A DNA stretch of 64,000 bases from Pedobacter sp. D749 (GCF_019317285.1 NZ_CP079218.1:2542001-2606000), one strand, 5' to 3'; positions 10,103-19,383 are shown, numbered from the stretch's first letter. The notes: a model not told the origin generated them from the letters alone. Numbers and translations: made by a program.

Positions 10103-10672
10103 TTATTTTCCGGCAGGATTTTTTACTACTTTCTTAACCGCAGGGGCAGCTTTCGCAACCGTTTTTTTAACAACCTCATTAGCCGTTTCCGGCGCTTTAC
10201 TTACTGCTTTTTTAGCTACTTTAGTGGCTTCTTTAACAGCCTCTTTTGCTGTCACCACTGATTTTGCCAATACCTTTTCTGCTTTTTCTTCAGTTTCTAT
10301 TGCGGCAACTTTAATGCTTTGCACTACTGGTTTTGCCTTCGCAACAGCTTTTTTAACTACTTTTTCAGCAGATTTTTCAGATTTACTTATCGCTTTGGCA
10401 GCAGGTTTTTCCGCTGCTTTTGCTTTCTCTTTAGATGCATGTAACAAATCATCAATTTTTTGTCCCACATCTGCTTTTACAATGGTAAATTTTTTGGTTA
10501 ATTTTTTAGCCACCCGCTTACTTGCCTTCCCAACCTCCGTACTAATTTCCGATACATCATGACCTAAACTTTTAATTACTTCTAAAAACTTATCCGTGAT
10601 AGACTGCTCAAGTTGTTTTTTAACTTCTTTTTTCGTGATCTTTTTTTGAGAATTTGGTTTAGTGGTTTTCAT
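10103..10672 (-). CDS. histone H1-like Lys/Ala-rich protein
   Basis: A 189-residue, strongly basic, low-complexity protein. Residues 1-75 are mixed and helical (DKFLEVIKSLGHDVSEI); from about 80 onward it is made of Lys/Ala/Val/Pro repeats such as KKAVAKAKP and KKTVAKAAP, like bacterial histone-H1-like (Hc1/AlgP-type) tails. Such proteins bind and compact DNA or act as polyanion-binding tails. It sits just upstream of ppk1 in the same direction, separated by a terminator. Binding to DNA or polyphosphate is inference from composition. It runs divergently from yajQ. Confidence 0.75.
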   Translation of the reverse strand: MKTTKPNSQKKITKKEVKKQLEQSITDKFLEVIKSLGHDVSEISTEVGKASKRVAKKLTKKFTIVKADVGQKIDDLLHASKEKAKAAEKPAAKAISKSEKSAEKVVKKAVAKAKPVVQSIKVAAIETEEKAEKVLAKSVVTAKEAVKEATKVAKKAVSKAPETANEVVKKTVAKAAPAVKKVVKNPAGK

Positions 10673-10748
10673 ATTATTTTTCGTTTTTTTGTGAGGATGG
10701 ATTAATTTCTATTAAATCTACTTATTTTTTTACTTTAAAGCTAAAACC

Positions 10749-11240
10749 ATGCCTTCTTTTGATATTGTAAGTAAAGTTGATGCGCAAACATTAGACAACG
10801 CCATTAACAATGCTAAAAAAGAAATCCTTAACCGATTCGACTTTAACGGATCGAAAAGCACCATCGATCTGGATAAAAAAACAAATGTGGTAACCATTGT
10901 TACTGAAGATGATATGCGATTAAAAGCAATCGAAGATTCCATTATTTCGCGGATGATGAAACAGAATTTAGATCCAAAAAGTTTAGACTTTGGCGACGAG
11001 CATCAGGCCTCAGGCAACATGATCAGAAAAGAAATCAGCATAAAAGAAGGATTGGATAAAGAAGCAGCGAAAAAAGTGGTGGCGAAAATCAAAGCCAGCG
11101 GCTTAAAAGTTCAACCATCTATTATGGATGATCAGGTTCGGGTTACCGCAAAGAAAATTGATGACTTGCAGGCCGTGATCAGCCTTTGTAGAAATGAAGA
11201 TTTTGATCAGCCACTGCAGTTTATTAATATGCGTAACTAG
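10749..11240 (+). CDS. yajQ: YajQ family nucleotide-binding protein
   Basis: A 163-residue cytoplasmic protein of two ferredoxin-like halves. It has the typical start MPSFDIVSKVD, the central DFGDEHQASGNMIRKEISIKEG and the C-terminal QVRVTAKKIDDLQAVI. Homologues bind tRNA and nucleotides, and some bind cyclic di-GMP as transcription cofactors; which applies here cannot be read from sequence. It is divergent from the H1-like gene over 76 bases. Confidence 0.96.
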   Translation: MPSFDIVSKVDAQTLDNAINNAKKEILNRFDFNGSKSTIDLDKKTNVVTIVTEDDMRLKAIEDSIISRMMKQNLDPKSLDFGDEHQASGNMIRKEISIKEGLDKEAAKKVVAKIKASGLKVQPSIMDDQVRVTAKKIDDLQAVISLCRNEDFDQPLQFINMRN

Positions 11241-11368
11241 AAAGGCTTAATTATCTGAACTGGTTAATCGGTTAACTGCGGAAGAAGCTTAGAAAACTTA
11301 GCTAATTCTTAAAGTGAATTTGAAAGAATTCACTCCTTTAATCATTCAAAACGCAATCATTAATCAAA

Positions 11369-11812
11369 ATGGAAATCAGCGAAAACGGTTTTATATTTTC
11401 AGATAAAAAGGAGCTTTTAGATCCTGAAGCCATACATCATTATTTAAGTGTAGAATCTTATTGGGCAAAGGGCATTCCGCTGGATACGGTAAAACGTTCT
11501 ATAGAAAATTCGCTATGTTTTGGAATTTATAAAGACCAGGAACAGGTAGGTTTTGCGCGATGGATAACCGATAAGGCTACTTTTGCATGGCTTTGTGATG
11601 TTTATGTCAAAGAAAACTACCGCGGCTTGGGTCTATCGAAAAAACTGATGTCGTTTATGATTTTTCATCCTGATTTACAGGGATTGAGGTCATATCGCTT
11701 AGGCACTTTGGATGCACATGGATTGTACAAGCAATTTGGTTTTGAACCAGTGGAAAATCCGGAGCGTTTAATGGCTATTGTTATCAAAAATCCATATGGA
11801 GTAGCACAATAA
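11369..11812 (+). CDS. GNAT family N-acetyltransferase
   Basis: A 147-residue acetyl-CoA-dependent acetyltransferase. The acetyl-CoA loop is visible as VKENYRGLGLSKKLM (residues about 85-99), preceded by strand WLCDVYV and followed by YKQFGFEPV, the usual end of the fold. The substrate is unknown. It stands 128 bases after yajQ and 62 before the DUF4142 gene, so it may have its own transcript. Confidence 0.9.
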   Translation: MEISENGFIFSDKKELLDPEAIHHYLSVESYWAKGIPLDTVKRSIENSLCFGIYKDQEQVGFARWITDKATFAWLCDVYVKENYRGLGLSKKLMSFMIFHPDLQGLRSYRLGTLDAHGLYKQFGFEPVENPERLMAIVIKNPYGVAQ

Positions 11813-11874
11813 CCCTTACAACAAAAACCTTTTTCCAATGCTCTTGTTTCTAATCTATTAAATATAGAGAAAAC

Positions 11875-12471
11875 ATGAAAAAGATATTTTTATTGTCAAC
11901 AGCTTTTGCCTTGGCACTTTCCTTTCAGGCTTGTCAAACTGCAGATAAAAAATCGGCTACTACAAAAGACAGCGTTTCTGGCGATACCACCATGGTAAAT
12001 GGTAACCACGTTGCTGGTTCCGAAAGTACTGAATCTGGCATTGATGAGGCAGGCGCTACCTTTTTAAGAAAAGCAGCTGTAGGTGGTATTATGGAAGTTG
12101 AAGCAGCGAAGATTGCAGCAAAAAATGCGAAAAGTACCGAAGTAAAAGATTTCGCGGCTAAAATGCTTGCCGACCATACCAAAGCGAATGCAGAATTAAA
12201 AGCGTTGGCAGTAAACAAAAAAGTGATTACTCCTGATGCACTGCCTGCCGATGAGCAGATCCATTTGGATGGAATGAAAAAAATGACCGGTACAGCATTT
12301 GATAAACATTATATGGCTATGATGGTTACCGATCATGAAAAAACAGTGGCATTATTTAAACAGGGGATTGAAAACCGTGACCAAAGCATTAAAGAATGGG
12401 CTACGAATACTTTAAAAGTAATTGAATCACATGATGAAATGGCTAAGAAGATTGCAGCCGGATTAAAATAG
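11875..12471 (+). CDS. DUF4142 lipoprotein
   Basis: A 198-residue predicted lipoprotein: the signal peptide ends at a lipobox with the lipidated Cys at residue 20 (SFQAC). After a Ser/Thr-rich linker (21-55) comes a helical DUF4142 domain with a ferritin-like pattern (FAAKMLADHTKANAELKAL and HYMAMMVTDHEKTVALFK). Paired His/Glu helices suggest a four-helix bundle, but no metal site is proven. DUF4142 proteins are common in soil Bacteroidota and often stress-associated. A palindromic repeat followed by a T-run lies just downstream and may end the transcript. Confidence 0.9.
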   Translation: MKKIFLLSTAFALALSFQACQTADKKSATTKDSVSGDTTMVNGNHVAGSESTESGIDEAGATFLRKAAVGGIMEVEAAKIAAKNAKSTEVKDFAAKMLADHTKANAELKALAVNKKVITPDALPADEQIHLDGMKKMTGTAFDKHYMAMMVTDHEKTVALFKQGIENRDQSIKEWATNTLKVIESHDEMAKKIAAGLK

Positions 12472-12495
12472 AGTAAGGTAATTTTTTTTAGATCG

Positions 12496-12590
12496 GTCGT
12501 CATTTCGAGCGGAGTGCAATAAGGTCGAGGAATCTGTTCAGATAGATCTCCCCACTCTTTGGTGCTCGGATCGAGGTGACGGCTTTTTTT
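12496..12590. repeat. family-1 palindromic repeat, possibly used as terminator
   Basis: Starts GTCGTCATTTCGAGCGG and ends TCGAGGTGACGGC, so the arms can pair imperfectly, with GGAGTGCAATAAGGTCGAG and AGATCTCCCC internal blocks shared with the other copies (48155, 49322, 54827, 57119, 61850). Seven T residues follow at 12584-12590, so on the plus strand it could terminate the DUF4142 transcript. Confidence 0.7.
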
Positions 12591-12709
12591 ATTAAAAACT
12601 GCTAATAAAGCTCAGCAATAAAATAGCTGGAAAGCATTAAATTTTAATAGAATTTCTTTCAATAAAAAAATTAAAATTAACTTTCACCGTTTAATACAAA
12701 AATACATAA

Positions 12710-14323
12710 ATGAATAAGAGTAGAATTTTTAGCGCGCTATTAAGCATTGCGTTCGTAAGTGCAGTACCAACTTTGGCCAATGCGCAAAAAGCCAATTGGC
12801 AAAACCTTGATCTTAAAAGTGATAGCACTTTCGGAATCAGCACCGAAAAAGCATATAAAGAACTTTTAAAAGGTAAAAAATCTGTTAAAGTAATTGTAGC
12901 CGTAAATGATGGCGGTGTAGAAGCTACACACGAGGATTTAAAACGGATTATGTGGGTAAATACCAAAGAGATAGCTGGCAATGGTAAGGATGATGACAAG
13001 AATGGCTATATCGATGATATTAATGGCTGGAACTTTATTGGTGGCCCTAAAGAATCTGTAAACTTCGAAACTTTAGAATTAACCCGTTTAGTTCGTCGCG
13101 ACCAGGTACGTTTTGCCAATACCACAGATGCGAATGTAGCAGAAAAAGATAAAAAAGATTTCGAGGTTTTTAAAGCAGAAAGAGCCGATTTAGAAAAACA
13201 ATTAGCGGAAGCTAAAGGAAATTTGGCAGGTATTACTGGTTTTAAAAATGCTTTAGATGCAGTAGTAAAGAAAATCGGTAAAGAAAATCCAACCGCAGAA
13301 GATTTTAAAAACTTTAAACCAGCTACTGAGGTTGAGGGCAGGATCCAAAATGTACTAAGTCAACAATTAGAAAAAGGCAGTTTTAAAGATTTTTACGAAG
13401 ATCAAATTGTAGAAGGATTCGATTATTATACACGCCAGGCCAAATACAACTTAAATATTGATTATGATCCACGCTCCATAGTTGGCGATGATCCAAACAA
13501 CCCTAAGGAAAAATTTTATGGCAATAACGATGTTGCAGGTCCTGATGCTATGCACGGCACGCACGTTGCTGGTATTATTGCAGCTGACAGAACCAACAAA
13601 CTTGGTATTTTAGGTGTAGCAGATAATGTTGCCATTATGGGAGTTCGTTGTACGCCAAATGGTGATGAAAGAGATAAAGATGTGGCAAATGCAATCCGTT
13701 ATGCGGTTGATAATGGCGCAAAAGTAATTAACATGAGTTTTGGTAAAGCTTATAGCTGGGATAAAGCTATCGTTAACGAAGCGATGAAATATGCTGCATC
13801 TAAAGATGTACTGATTGTTCAGGCTGCAGGTAACGAAAACAAAAATATCGATGTCGAAAATAATTTCCCTAACCATAAAGATTTAGATGAAAAAACCATT
13901 GCTTCATGGATTACCGTTGGTGCTTCAGGTCCTCAAGACGATGAAACACTAAAAGCCAGTTTCTCTAACTTTGGTAAAACACAGGTTGATGTTTTCGCTC
14001 CTGGTGTTCAGATTTACTCTACCGTACCGGGTTCTAAATACAAAAACTTAGATGGAACGAGTATGGCCTCTCCTGTTGTGGCTGGTTTAGCCGGATTAAT
14101 CCGTTCTTATTACCCTAAATTGACGGCGGCGCAAGTAAAAGAAATTATCGTTAAATCGGTTACTAAAGTGAACCACAATGTAGAATATGCTAAAGGCGAA
14201 GGACCAGATGCCGAAAAAGTTTCTGTTCCTTTTTCTGATCTTTGTATCAGTGGCGGAGTTGTAAACACTTACAATGCATTAAAATTAGCGGCAACTTATT
14301 CAGGTAAAGCAGTTGCTAAATAA
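12710..14323 (+). CDS. secreted S8 family serine peptidase (subtilase)
   Basis: An extracytoplasmic protease of 537 residues with a signal peptide ending near ANAQ (residue 25). The catalytic triad is visible: Asp67 in VNDGGVEATHEDL, His282 in HGTHVAG and Ser451 in GTSMASPVVAGLAGL; the oxyanion Asn is in QAAGNENKN. The Asp motif is VNDGG rather than the usual DSG/DTG but aligns with it. About 215 residues separate Asp and His, much more than in subtilisin, and include a helical, charged stretch (about 140-220). There is no type IX secretion C-terminal domain, so it is probably periplasmic. It is monocistronic, with a perfect hairpin terminator after it. Confidence 0.95.
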   Translation: MNKSRIFSALLSIAFVSAVPTLANAQKANWQNLDLKSDSTFGISTEKAYKELLKGKKSVKVIVAVNDGGVEATHEDLKRIMWVNTKEIAGNGKDDDKNGYIDDINGWNFIGGPKESVNFETLELTRLVRRDQVRFANTTDANVAEKDKKDFEVFKAERADLEKQLAEAKGNLAGITGFKNALDAVVKKIGKENPTAEDFKNFKPATEVEGRIQNVLSQQLEKGSFKDFYEDQIVEGFDYYTRQAKYNLNIDYDPRSIVGDDPNNPKEKFYGNNDVAGPDAMHGTHVAGIIAADRTNKLGILGVADNVAIMGVRCTPNGDERDKDVANAIRYAVDNGAKVINMSFGKAYSWDKAIVNEAMKYAASKDVLIVQAAGNENKNIDVENNFPNHKDLDEKTIASWITVGASGPQDDETLKASFSNFGKTQVDVFAPGVQIYSTVPGSKYKNLDGTSMASPVVAGLAGLIRSYYPKLTAAQVKEIIVKSVTKVNHNVEYAKGEGPDAEKVSVPFSDLCISGGVVNTYNALKLAATYSGKAVAK

Positions 14324-14355
14324 TCTTTCTGTTATCCTAAACGAGTTTAATATTT

Positions 14356-14394
14356 AGAGAAGTCAAGTTTTAAAAACTTGACTTCTCTTGTTTT
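14356..14394 (+). terminator. terminator after the subtilase gene
   Basis: Perfect 16-base arms AGAGAAGTCAAGTTTT and its complement around a single A (14356-14388), followed by TGTTTT. It ends the subtilase gene; because of the symmetry it could also act on the converging minus-strand DUF2071 transcript. Confidence 0.8.
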
Positions 14395-14475
14395 AAGCCA
14401 ATACTTTATCTGTTATCTGCGCGGAAATTATCATAAAATATAACGCAACACACCAACCATTATTAGGTAATCAGA

Positions 14476-15192
14476 TTAGAACTTTTTCCCTTTTAAAACC
14501 CTGATTTCTGATCCTTCTGCAAGAATTACAGAATCGGGAGTAGCATTATTTAAGAAAGCGAAATCATCACCATAATTAATTCCAAAATCCACATTAATTT
14601 TATAATCCTTGATGGGATATGCTTGCCAGCGCGGATGTTCAACACCATATTCAGAGGTTTTATTTACTCCGATTTTGGTATAACCCCAATAATGTTCAGT
14701 AATAAATTCTTCCTCGCTGCCAGCCAAAATATCCTCAGCCTTTGATGTAGCAGTAACCTCAAAACTATTCCAATTTCTGTTTTTCCAGGAATACGCTACT
14801 TCCAGTTGATCTTTCTGTTCAACCCAAAGGTGTTTCATGGCCAGTGTTTGATAGTTTTCTTTATAAAGGGCATTGGCTACAAAAGTGATAGCAGGCTTTG
14901 GTACAAATTCTTTAATAAATACAACGCCTCGTTTCCAAATGCCGCCATCTTTAAATTTGACGTAAAACCTCAGGTTAACTTCTTCAAAGTTAGTATGGAA
15001 AGGGATATTAAAACCACGCAATTTTACATCCACAAACATAAATCCCACTAAACTCACGTAATATTTGCCCTGCCAATCATCCAGTATGGTATGCGGAGGC
15101 AGGTAATTCGAAAGTATTTCTTTATCTACCGCATACTGTGCCAAAGCTAGTTTGCGCCATTCAGCAGTAAGAAAAACTTTCGGATTATTCAA
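14476..15192 (-). CDS. DUF2071 (YqjF-like) protein
   Basis: A 238-residue cytoplasmic protein of the DUF2071/YqjF family, whose biochemical role is not established. The N-terminal block FLTAEWRKLALAQYAVD, then YLPPHTILDDWQGKYYVSLVGFMF and VNLRFYVKF, are typical. The only start that keeps the family N-terminus is a TTG at 15192, two bases after the kdsA stop, so translation probably depends on coupling to kdsA. No functional link between the two is known. Confidence 0.85.
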   Translation of the reverse strand: MNNPKVFLTAEWRKLALAQYAVDKEILSNYLPPHTILDDWQGKYYVSLVGFMFVDVKLRGFNIPFHTNFEEVNLRFYVKFKDGGIWKRGVVFIKEFVPKPAITFVANALYKENYQTLAMKHLWVEQKDQLEVAYSWKNRNWNSFEVTATSKAEDILAGSEEEFITEHYWGYTKIGVNKTSEYGVEHPRWQAYPIKDYKINVDFGINYGDDFAFLNNATPDSVILAEGSEIRVLKGKKF

Positions 15193-15194
15193 AA

Positions 15195-16007
15195 TTACAG
15201 TATGGCTTGTCTGATTCTAATCAGTTTGGTTAAAGTTTCTTCCAGCAGGTCTAAATGAAGCATATTTGCTCCATCTGATTTTGCATTTGCAGGATCAGGA
15301 TGCGTTTCGATAAATAAACCATCTGCACCAACTGCAATTGCTGCTTTGGCAATGGTTGAGATCAACTCTGGTTTACCTCCGGTTACACCGCTACTTTGAT
15401 TGGGTTGCTGTAACGAGTGTGTACAATCCATCACTACAGGAACGCCAAAACTTTGCATCTCTGGTAATCCACGATAATCAACTATCAGGTCCTGATAACC
15501 AAAAGTATTACCTCTATCAGTCAAAATGACTTTGTCGTTCCCAGCTTCTTTTACTTTTTCTACTGCAAATTTCATTGAACCTGCAGAAAGGAATTGGCCC
15601 TTTTTAACGTTAACTACTTTTCCGGTTTCTGCAGCGGCAATTAATAAATCGGTTTGGCGGCATAAAAACGCTGGGATTTGCAATACATCTACATAAGCAG
15701 CGGCCATTGCCGCCTCAGCGCTTTCATGGATATCGGTAACAGTTGGAACACCAAATTCTCTACCGATTCTTTCTAAAATGCGCAAAGCTTTTTCATCGCC
15801 AATACCTGTAAAAGAACTTCCTTTACTTCTGTTTGCCTTGCGGTACGAACCCTTAAAAATATATGGGATCTGCAGTTTATCGGTAATCGTAATGATTTTT
15901 TCAGCAATTCTCATGGCAATATCCTCGCCTTCAATAGCACATGGACCCGCCATTAAAAAGAAATTCCCTGAATCTGTATTTTTTAATTTATCTAAATAGT
16001 TTAACAT
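15195..16007 (-). CDS. kdsA: 3-deoxy-8-phosphooctulonate synthase (KdsA)
   Basis: Condenses phosphoenolpyruvate with arabinose 5-phosphate to make KDO-8-phosphate for the lipid A inner core. The 270 residues include FKGSYRKANRSKGSSFTG (PEP/A5P site), PTVTDIHES and DCTHSLQQPN. The N-terminal motif is MAGPCAIEG with Cys23, the hallmark of the metal-dependent class (as in Aquifex) rather than the Asn-containing metal-independent E. coli class. kdsD, which makes its substrate, lies 2.4 kb away on the other strand. Confidence 0.97.
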   Translation of the reverse strand: MLNYLDKLKNTDSGNFFLMAGPCAIEGEDIAMRIAEKIITITDKLQIPYIFKGSYRKANRSKGSSFTGIGDEKALRILERIGREFGVPTVTDIHESAEAAMAAAYVDVLQIPAFLCRQTDLLIAAAETGKVVNVKKGQFLSAGSMKFAVEKVKEAGNDKVILTDRGNTFGYQDLIVDYRGLPEMQSFGVPVVMDCTHSLQQPNQSSGVTGGKPELISTIAKAAIAVGADGLFIETHPDPANAKSDGANMLHLDLLEETLTKLIRIRQAIL

Positions 16008-16019
16008 GTAAAATGTATT

Positions 16020-16112
16020 ATGGAAGATGGAAAATGTATAAACTAAAATCTATAATAGAAAATGGGACGGATAAGCAGATACATCATCCATCTTACCTCT
16101 CCCATCTTCCAT
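16020..16112. repeat. inverted repeat filling the recQ-kdsA gap (family 2)
   Basis: Arms ATGGAAGATGG (16020-16030) and CCATCTTCCAT (16102-16112) pair perfectly, enclosing the CATCATCCATCTTAC block that recurs near 20523 and 31834. The element occupies nearly all of the 111 bases between recQ and kdsA. Confidence 0.7.
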
Positions 16113-16118
16113 CAATCT

Positions 16119-18308
16119 TTAGTTTCCTAATTCTGACATGAATTTAATGCGCATCAATTGAATTTCTTCTCGGGTATAATCGGTTTCGCCCAATTCATTA
16201 AGTGCTTCATCTATAGAATCGCTTTCTGCTGCCCTGAAATAATCAAAAACCTCATCCTGTCTGTCATCATCAATTACCTCATCAATGAAATAGTTAAGGT
16301 TAAGTTTAGTACCAGAGTTTACAATCGATTCTACTTCTTTCAGGATTTCTTCGTAAGTAATGCCTTTCGAATCAGCAATGTCTTCCAAGCCGATCTGTCT
16401 GTCGATATTCTGAATGATCGAAACTTTCATTTGCGATTTATTGGCCTGAGTTTTAATAATCAGATCAATAGGACGTTCGATATCATTATCCTCGACATAT
16501 TTTTTGATCAATTCGATAAAAGGCGTACCGAATTTCATCGCTTTACCTGAACCTACACCAGAAATCTGGCGAAGTTCTTCCATGGTAATCGGGTAATGTG
16601 TACACATTTCCTCTAACGATGGGTCTTGAAAAACGACAAACGGCGGAACACTTTTTTGCTTCGCAATTTTTTTACGCAGCTCTTTAAGTAAGGATAAAAG
16701 ATGGGTATCTAAAGCTCCGGTGCCATGTTTTACATCATCATCATCATCGTCGGCACCATTCTCTATTGGTTCATTCAGGATGAATTTAAGGCTATAAGGA
16801 TTAACAATAAAATCTCTCCCTTGCTTGGTTAACTTTAATAAACCATAATTATCAATATCCTTAAACAGGTAATTATTTAAAACAGCCTGGCGGATAATTG
16901 ATTTCCACATCAACTCACCTTCTTCTTTGCCAATTCCAAATTCAGGAACCTTACTATGTTCGTATGCAATGGTTTGTGCCGTTTCTAAGCCTAAGAAAAC
17001 GTTTAGCAAGTGTGCATCGTCGAATTTTTCTCCCGATTTCTCAATAAACTTTAATACAGTTGATAACTGGCTTTCAGCATCAAATTGTTTTTTAGGCTTT
17101 TTGCAGTTATCACACATGCAGTTACAGCCTGTTTCGTTAAAGTTTTCGCCGAAATAATGAAGGATCTGCTTACGGCGGCAAACGCCAGATTCTGCATAAT
17201 CTATCACTTCCTTTAATATTTGTGTGCCAATTTCTCTTTCCGAAACCGGCTTATCTTTCATAAACTTAGCCAGCTTATCTACATCTTTTTGAGAGTAGAA
17301 AGCAATACACACGCCTTCGCCGCCATCACGCCCGGCCCTGCCAGTCTCCTGGTAATAGCCTTCCATACTTTTAGGCACATCGTGGTGAATTACAAAGCGA
17401 ACATCAGGTTTATCGATCCCCATACCAAAAGCGATAGTTGCCACAATCACCTCAGCATCTTCCATCAAAAATTTATCCTGTGTTTCAGCCCGTATTTTTG
17501 GATCTAAACCAGCGTGATAAGGCAAAGCACTGATTCCATTTAGGTTTAAAGCTTCGGCCACCTCTTCAACCTTTTTACGGCTAAGGCAATAGATAATCCC
17601 CGATTTACCCGGATTAGATTTTATGTATTTAATAATCTCTTTTGCAATGTCTCTTTTAGGGCGGATTTCATAAAATAAGTTCGGCCTGTTAAATGATGAT
17701 TTAAACAACGTTGCCTCCATCATTCCAAGATTCTTCATAATATCCTGTTGAACCTTGGGAGTAGCAGTGGCAGTTAGTGCAATAATTGGAATGTTATTTC
17801 CTAATCCAGCAATAACCTGTTTAATTTTACGGTATTCTGGTCTGAAATCGTGCCCCCATTCAGAGATACAATGAGCTTCATCAACAGCAACAAAAGAAAT
17901 TTTAATCAGATTTAAAAATTCAATATTGTCCTGCTTCGCCAGAGATTCGGGCGCAACATACAACAATTTAGTCTGCCCGCTTAAGAGGTCAGATTTAACT
18001 TGAGTAATTTCAGATTTGTTTAAGGATGAATTAAGAAAGTGAGCAATACTGTCATTTCCACCGAAAGCCCTTAACTGGTCTACCTGGTTTTTCATCAATG
18101 CGATTAGTGGAGAGATCACAATTGCTGTTCCCTCGCTCATTAAAGCGGGTAACTGATAGCATATAGACTTCCCTCCGCCTGTAGGCATAATAACAAAAGT
18201 ATTGTTGCCCTCTAAAATATTGGTAATGATCGACTCCTGATCACCCTTGAAATTATCAAACCCAAAGAAATTTTGAAGGTTATCAAATAACGACTTTTTC
18301 ACGTCCAT
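16119..18308 (-). CDS. recQ: ATP-dependent DNA helicase RecQ
   Basis: A 3'-5' DNA helicase for recombination and fork repair. I use the ATG at 18308 (MDVKKSLFDNLQ; 729 residues); the longer frame would need a TTG 13 codons upstream. Walker A TGGGKS is at 43-48, DEAH at 143-146 and GRAGRDG in motif VI, followed by a zinc-binding region (CRRKQILHYFG then CNCMCDNC), a winged helix and an HRDC domain (about 525-600). A further acidic C-terminal part of about 100 residues is usual in Bacteroidota RecQ. It is divergent from kdsD. Confidence 0.96.
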   Translation of the reverse strand: MDVKKSLFDNLQNFFGFDNFKGDQESIITNILEGNNTFVIMPTGGGKSICYQLPALMSEGTAIVISPLIALMKNQVDQLRAFGGNDSIAHFLNSSLNKSEITQVKSDLLSGQTKLLYVAPESLAKQDNIEFLNLIKISFVAVDEAHCISEWGHDFRPEYRKIKQVIAGLGNNIPIIALTATATPKVQQDIMKNLGMMEATLFKSSFNRPNLFYEIRPKRDIAKEIIKYIKSNPGKSGIIYCLSRKKVEEVAEALNLNGISALPYHAGLDPKIRAETQDKFLMEDAEVIVATIAFGMGIDKPDVRFVIHHDVPKSMEGYYQETGRAGRDGGEGVCIAFYSQKDVDKLAKFMKDKPVSEREIGTQILKEVIDYAESGVCRRKQILHYFGENFNETGCNCMCDNCKKPKKQFDAESQLSTVLKFIEKSGEKFDDAHLLNVFLGLETAQTIAYEHSKVPEFGIGKEEGELMWKSIIRQAVLNNYLFKDIDNYGLLKLTKQGRDFIVNPYSLKFILNEPIENGADDDDDDVKHGTGALDTHLLSLLKELRKKIAKQKSVPPFVVFQDPSLEEMCTHYPITMEELRQISGVGSGKAMKFGTPFIELIKKYVEDNDIERPIDLIIKTQANKSQMKVSIIQNIDRQIGLEDIADSKGITYEEILKEVESIVNSGTKLNLNYFIDEVIDDDRQDEVFDYFRAAESDSIDEALNELGETDYTREEIQLMRIKFMSELGN

Positions 18309-18399
18309 TTTGTGTAATAAAATATGCGATGCTATTTTTGTATCCAAAATAACATAATTTTACAAGAATTTCAAGTATTAACAAACAATTATTTTCTCT

Positions 18400-19368
18400 T
18401 TGAAAAGTAAAAAATCAATAATCCAATCAGCTATAAGCACATTAGAGCTTGAAGCAGCAGCCATATTAAATGTTGCTAAGAACATAAACGCTGATTTTGA
18501 AAAGGTCGTATCAAGCATCTTACATAGTAAAGGGCGGGTAATTGTTACAGGTATAGGGAAAAGTGCAATCATTGCTCAAAAAATGGTGGCCACTTTTAAT
18601 TCAACTGGTACACCTGCTATTTTTATGCATGCTGCAGATGCTATTCATGGCGACTTAGGGATGATCCAGCTTGATGATATTGTAATTTGCCTGTCTAAAA
18701 GTGGAAATACGCCAGAAATAAAAGTGCTTACCCCCTTGTTAAAAACAGCTGGCAATCTTTTGATCGGGATGGTTGGAGAATTGAATTCTTTTTTAGCAGA
18801 GCAAGCCGATCTGGTTTTGAATACTTCTTTCGAAAAAGAAGCTTGTCCGCATAATTTGGCGCCCACTACCAGTACAACGGCTCAATTGGCCTTAGGTGAT
18901 GCTTTAGCGATCTGTTTATTGGAATGCCGGGATTTTAACGAATCAGATTTTGCAAAGTATCACCCGGGAGGATCACTGGGAAAAAAATTATATTTAAAAG
19001 CCAGGGACCTTGCCCTATCAAACGAAAAACCTTCCATACATCCATCAGCTCCGGTTAAAGATGTGTTAATAGAAATTAGTAAAAACCGTTTGGGTGCTGT
19101 TGTTGTTGTTGATAACGATGAGAACGTGCTAGGCATTATTACCGATGGTGATATCAGGAGGATGTTAGAAAATAACAATTCTATTGCAAACCTAAAAGCC
19201 GAAGATATAATGGGCAAAACACCAAAGAGCATACAATTCGATGCTTTAGCGGTTGATGCATTAGACATTATTAAGCAAAATAACATCACACAATTGCTAG
19301 TTCTGGAACAAAATACTTACTTTGGCATCATCCATTTACACGATCTCCTGAACGAAGGAATAGTGTAA
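18400..19368 (+). CDS. kdsD: arabinose-5-phosphate isomerase (KpsF/GutQ family)
   Basis: Converts ribulose 5-phosphate to arabinose 5-phosphate, the substrate of KdsA. The 322 residues comprise a SIS sugar-isomerase domain (TGIGKSAIIAQKMVATFNSTG, LSKSGNTPEI, the TTSTTAQLALGDAL block, KYHPGGSLGKKL) and two C-terminal CBS domains (about 205-322). No ATG exists near the N-terminus; the start must be the TTG at 18400, so expression may be limited. manC follows after 15 bases, so the two are co-transcribed. Confidence 0.94.
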   Translation: MKSKKSIIQSAISTLELEAAAILNVAKNINADFEKVVSSILHSKGRVIVTGIGKSAIIAQKMVATFNSTGTPAIFMHAADAIHGDLGMIQLDDIVICLSKSGNTPEIKVLTPLLKTAGNLLIGMVGELNSFLAEQADLVLNTSFEKEACPHNLAPTTSTTAQLALGDALAICLLECRDFNESDFAKYHPGGSLGKKLYLKARDLALSNEKPSIHPSAPVKDVLIEISKNRLGAVVVVDNDENVLGIITDGDIRRMLENNNSIANLKAEDIMGKTPKSIQFDALAVDALDIIKQNNITQLLVLEQNTYFGIIHLHDLLNEGIV

Positions 19369-19383
19369 TTTTTAAAATAAAAA

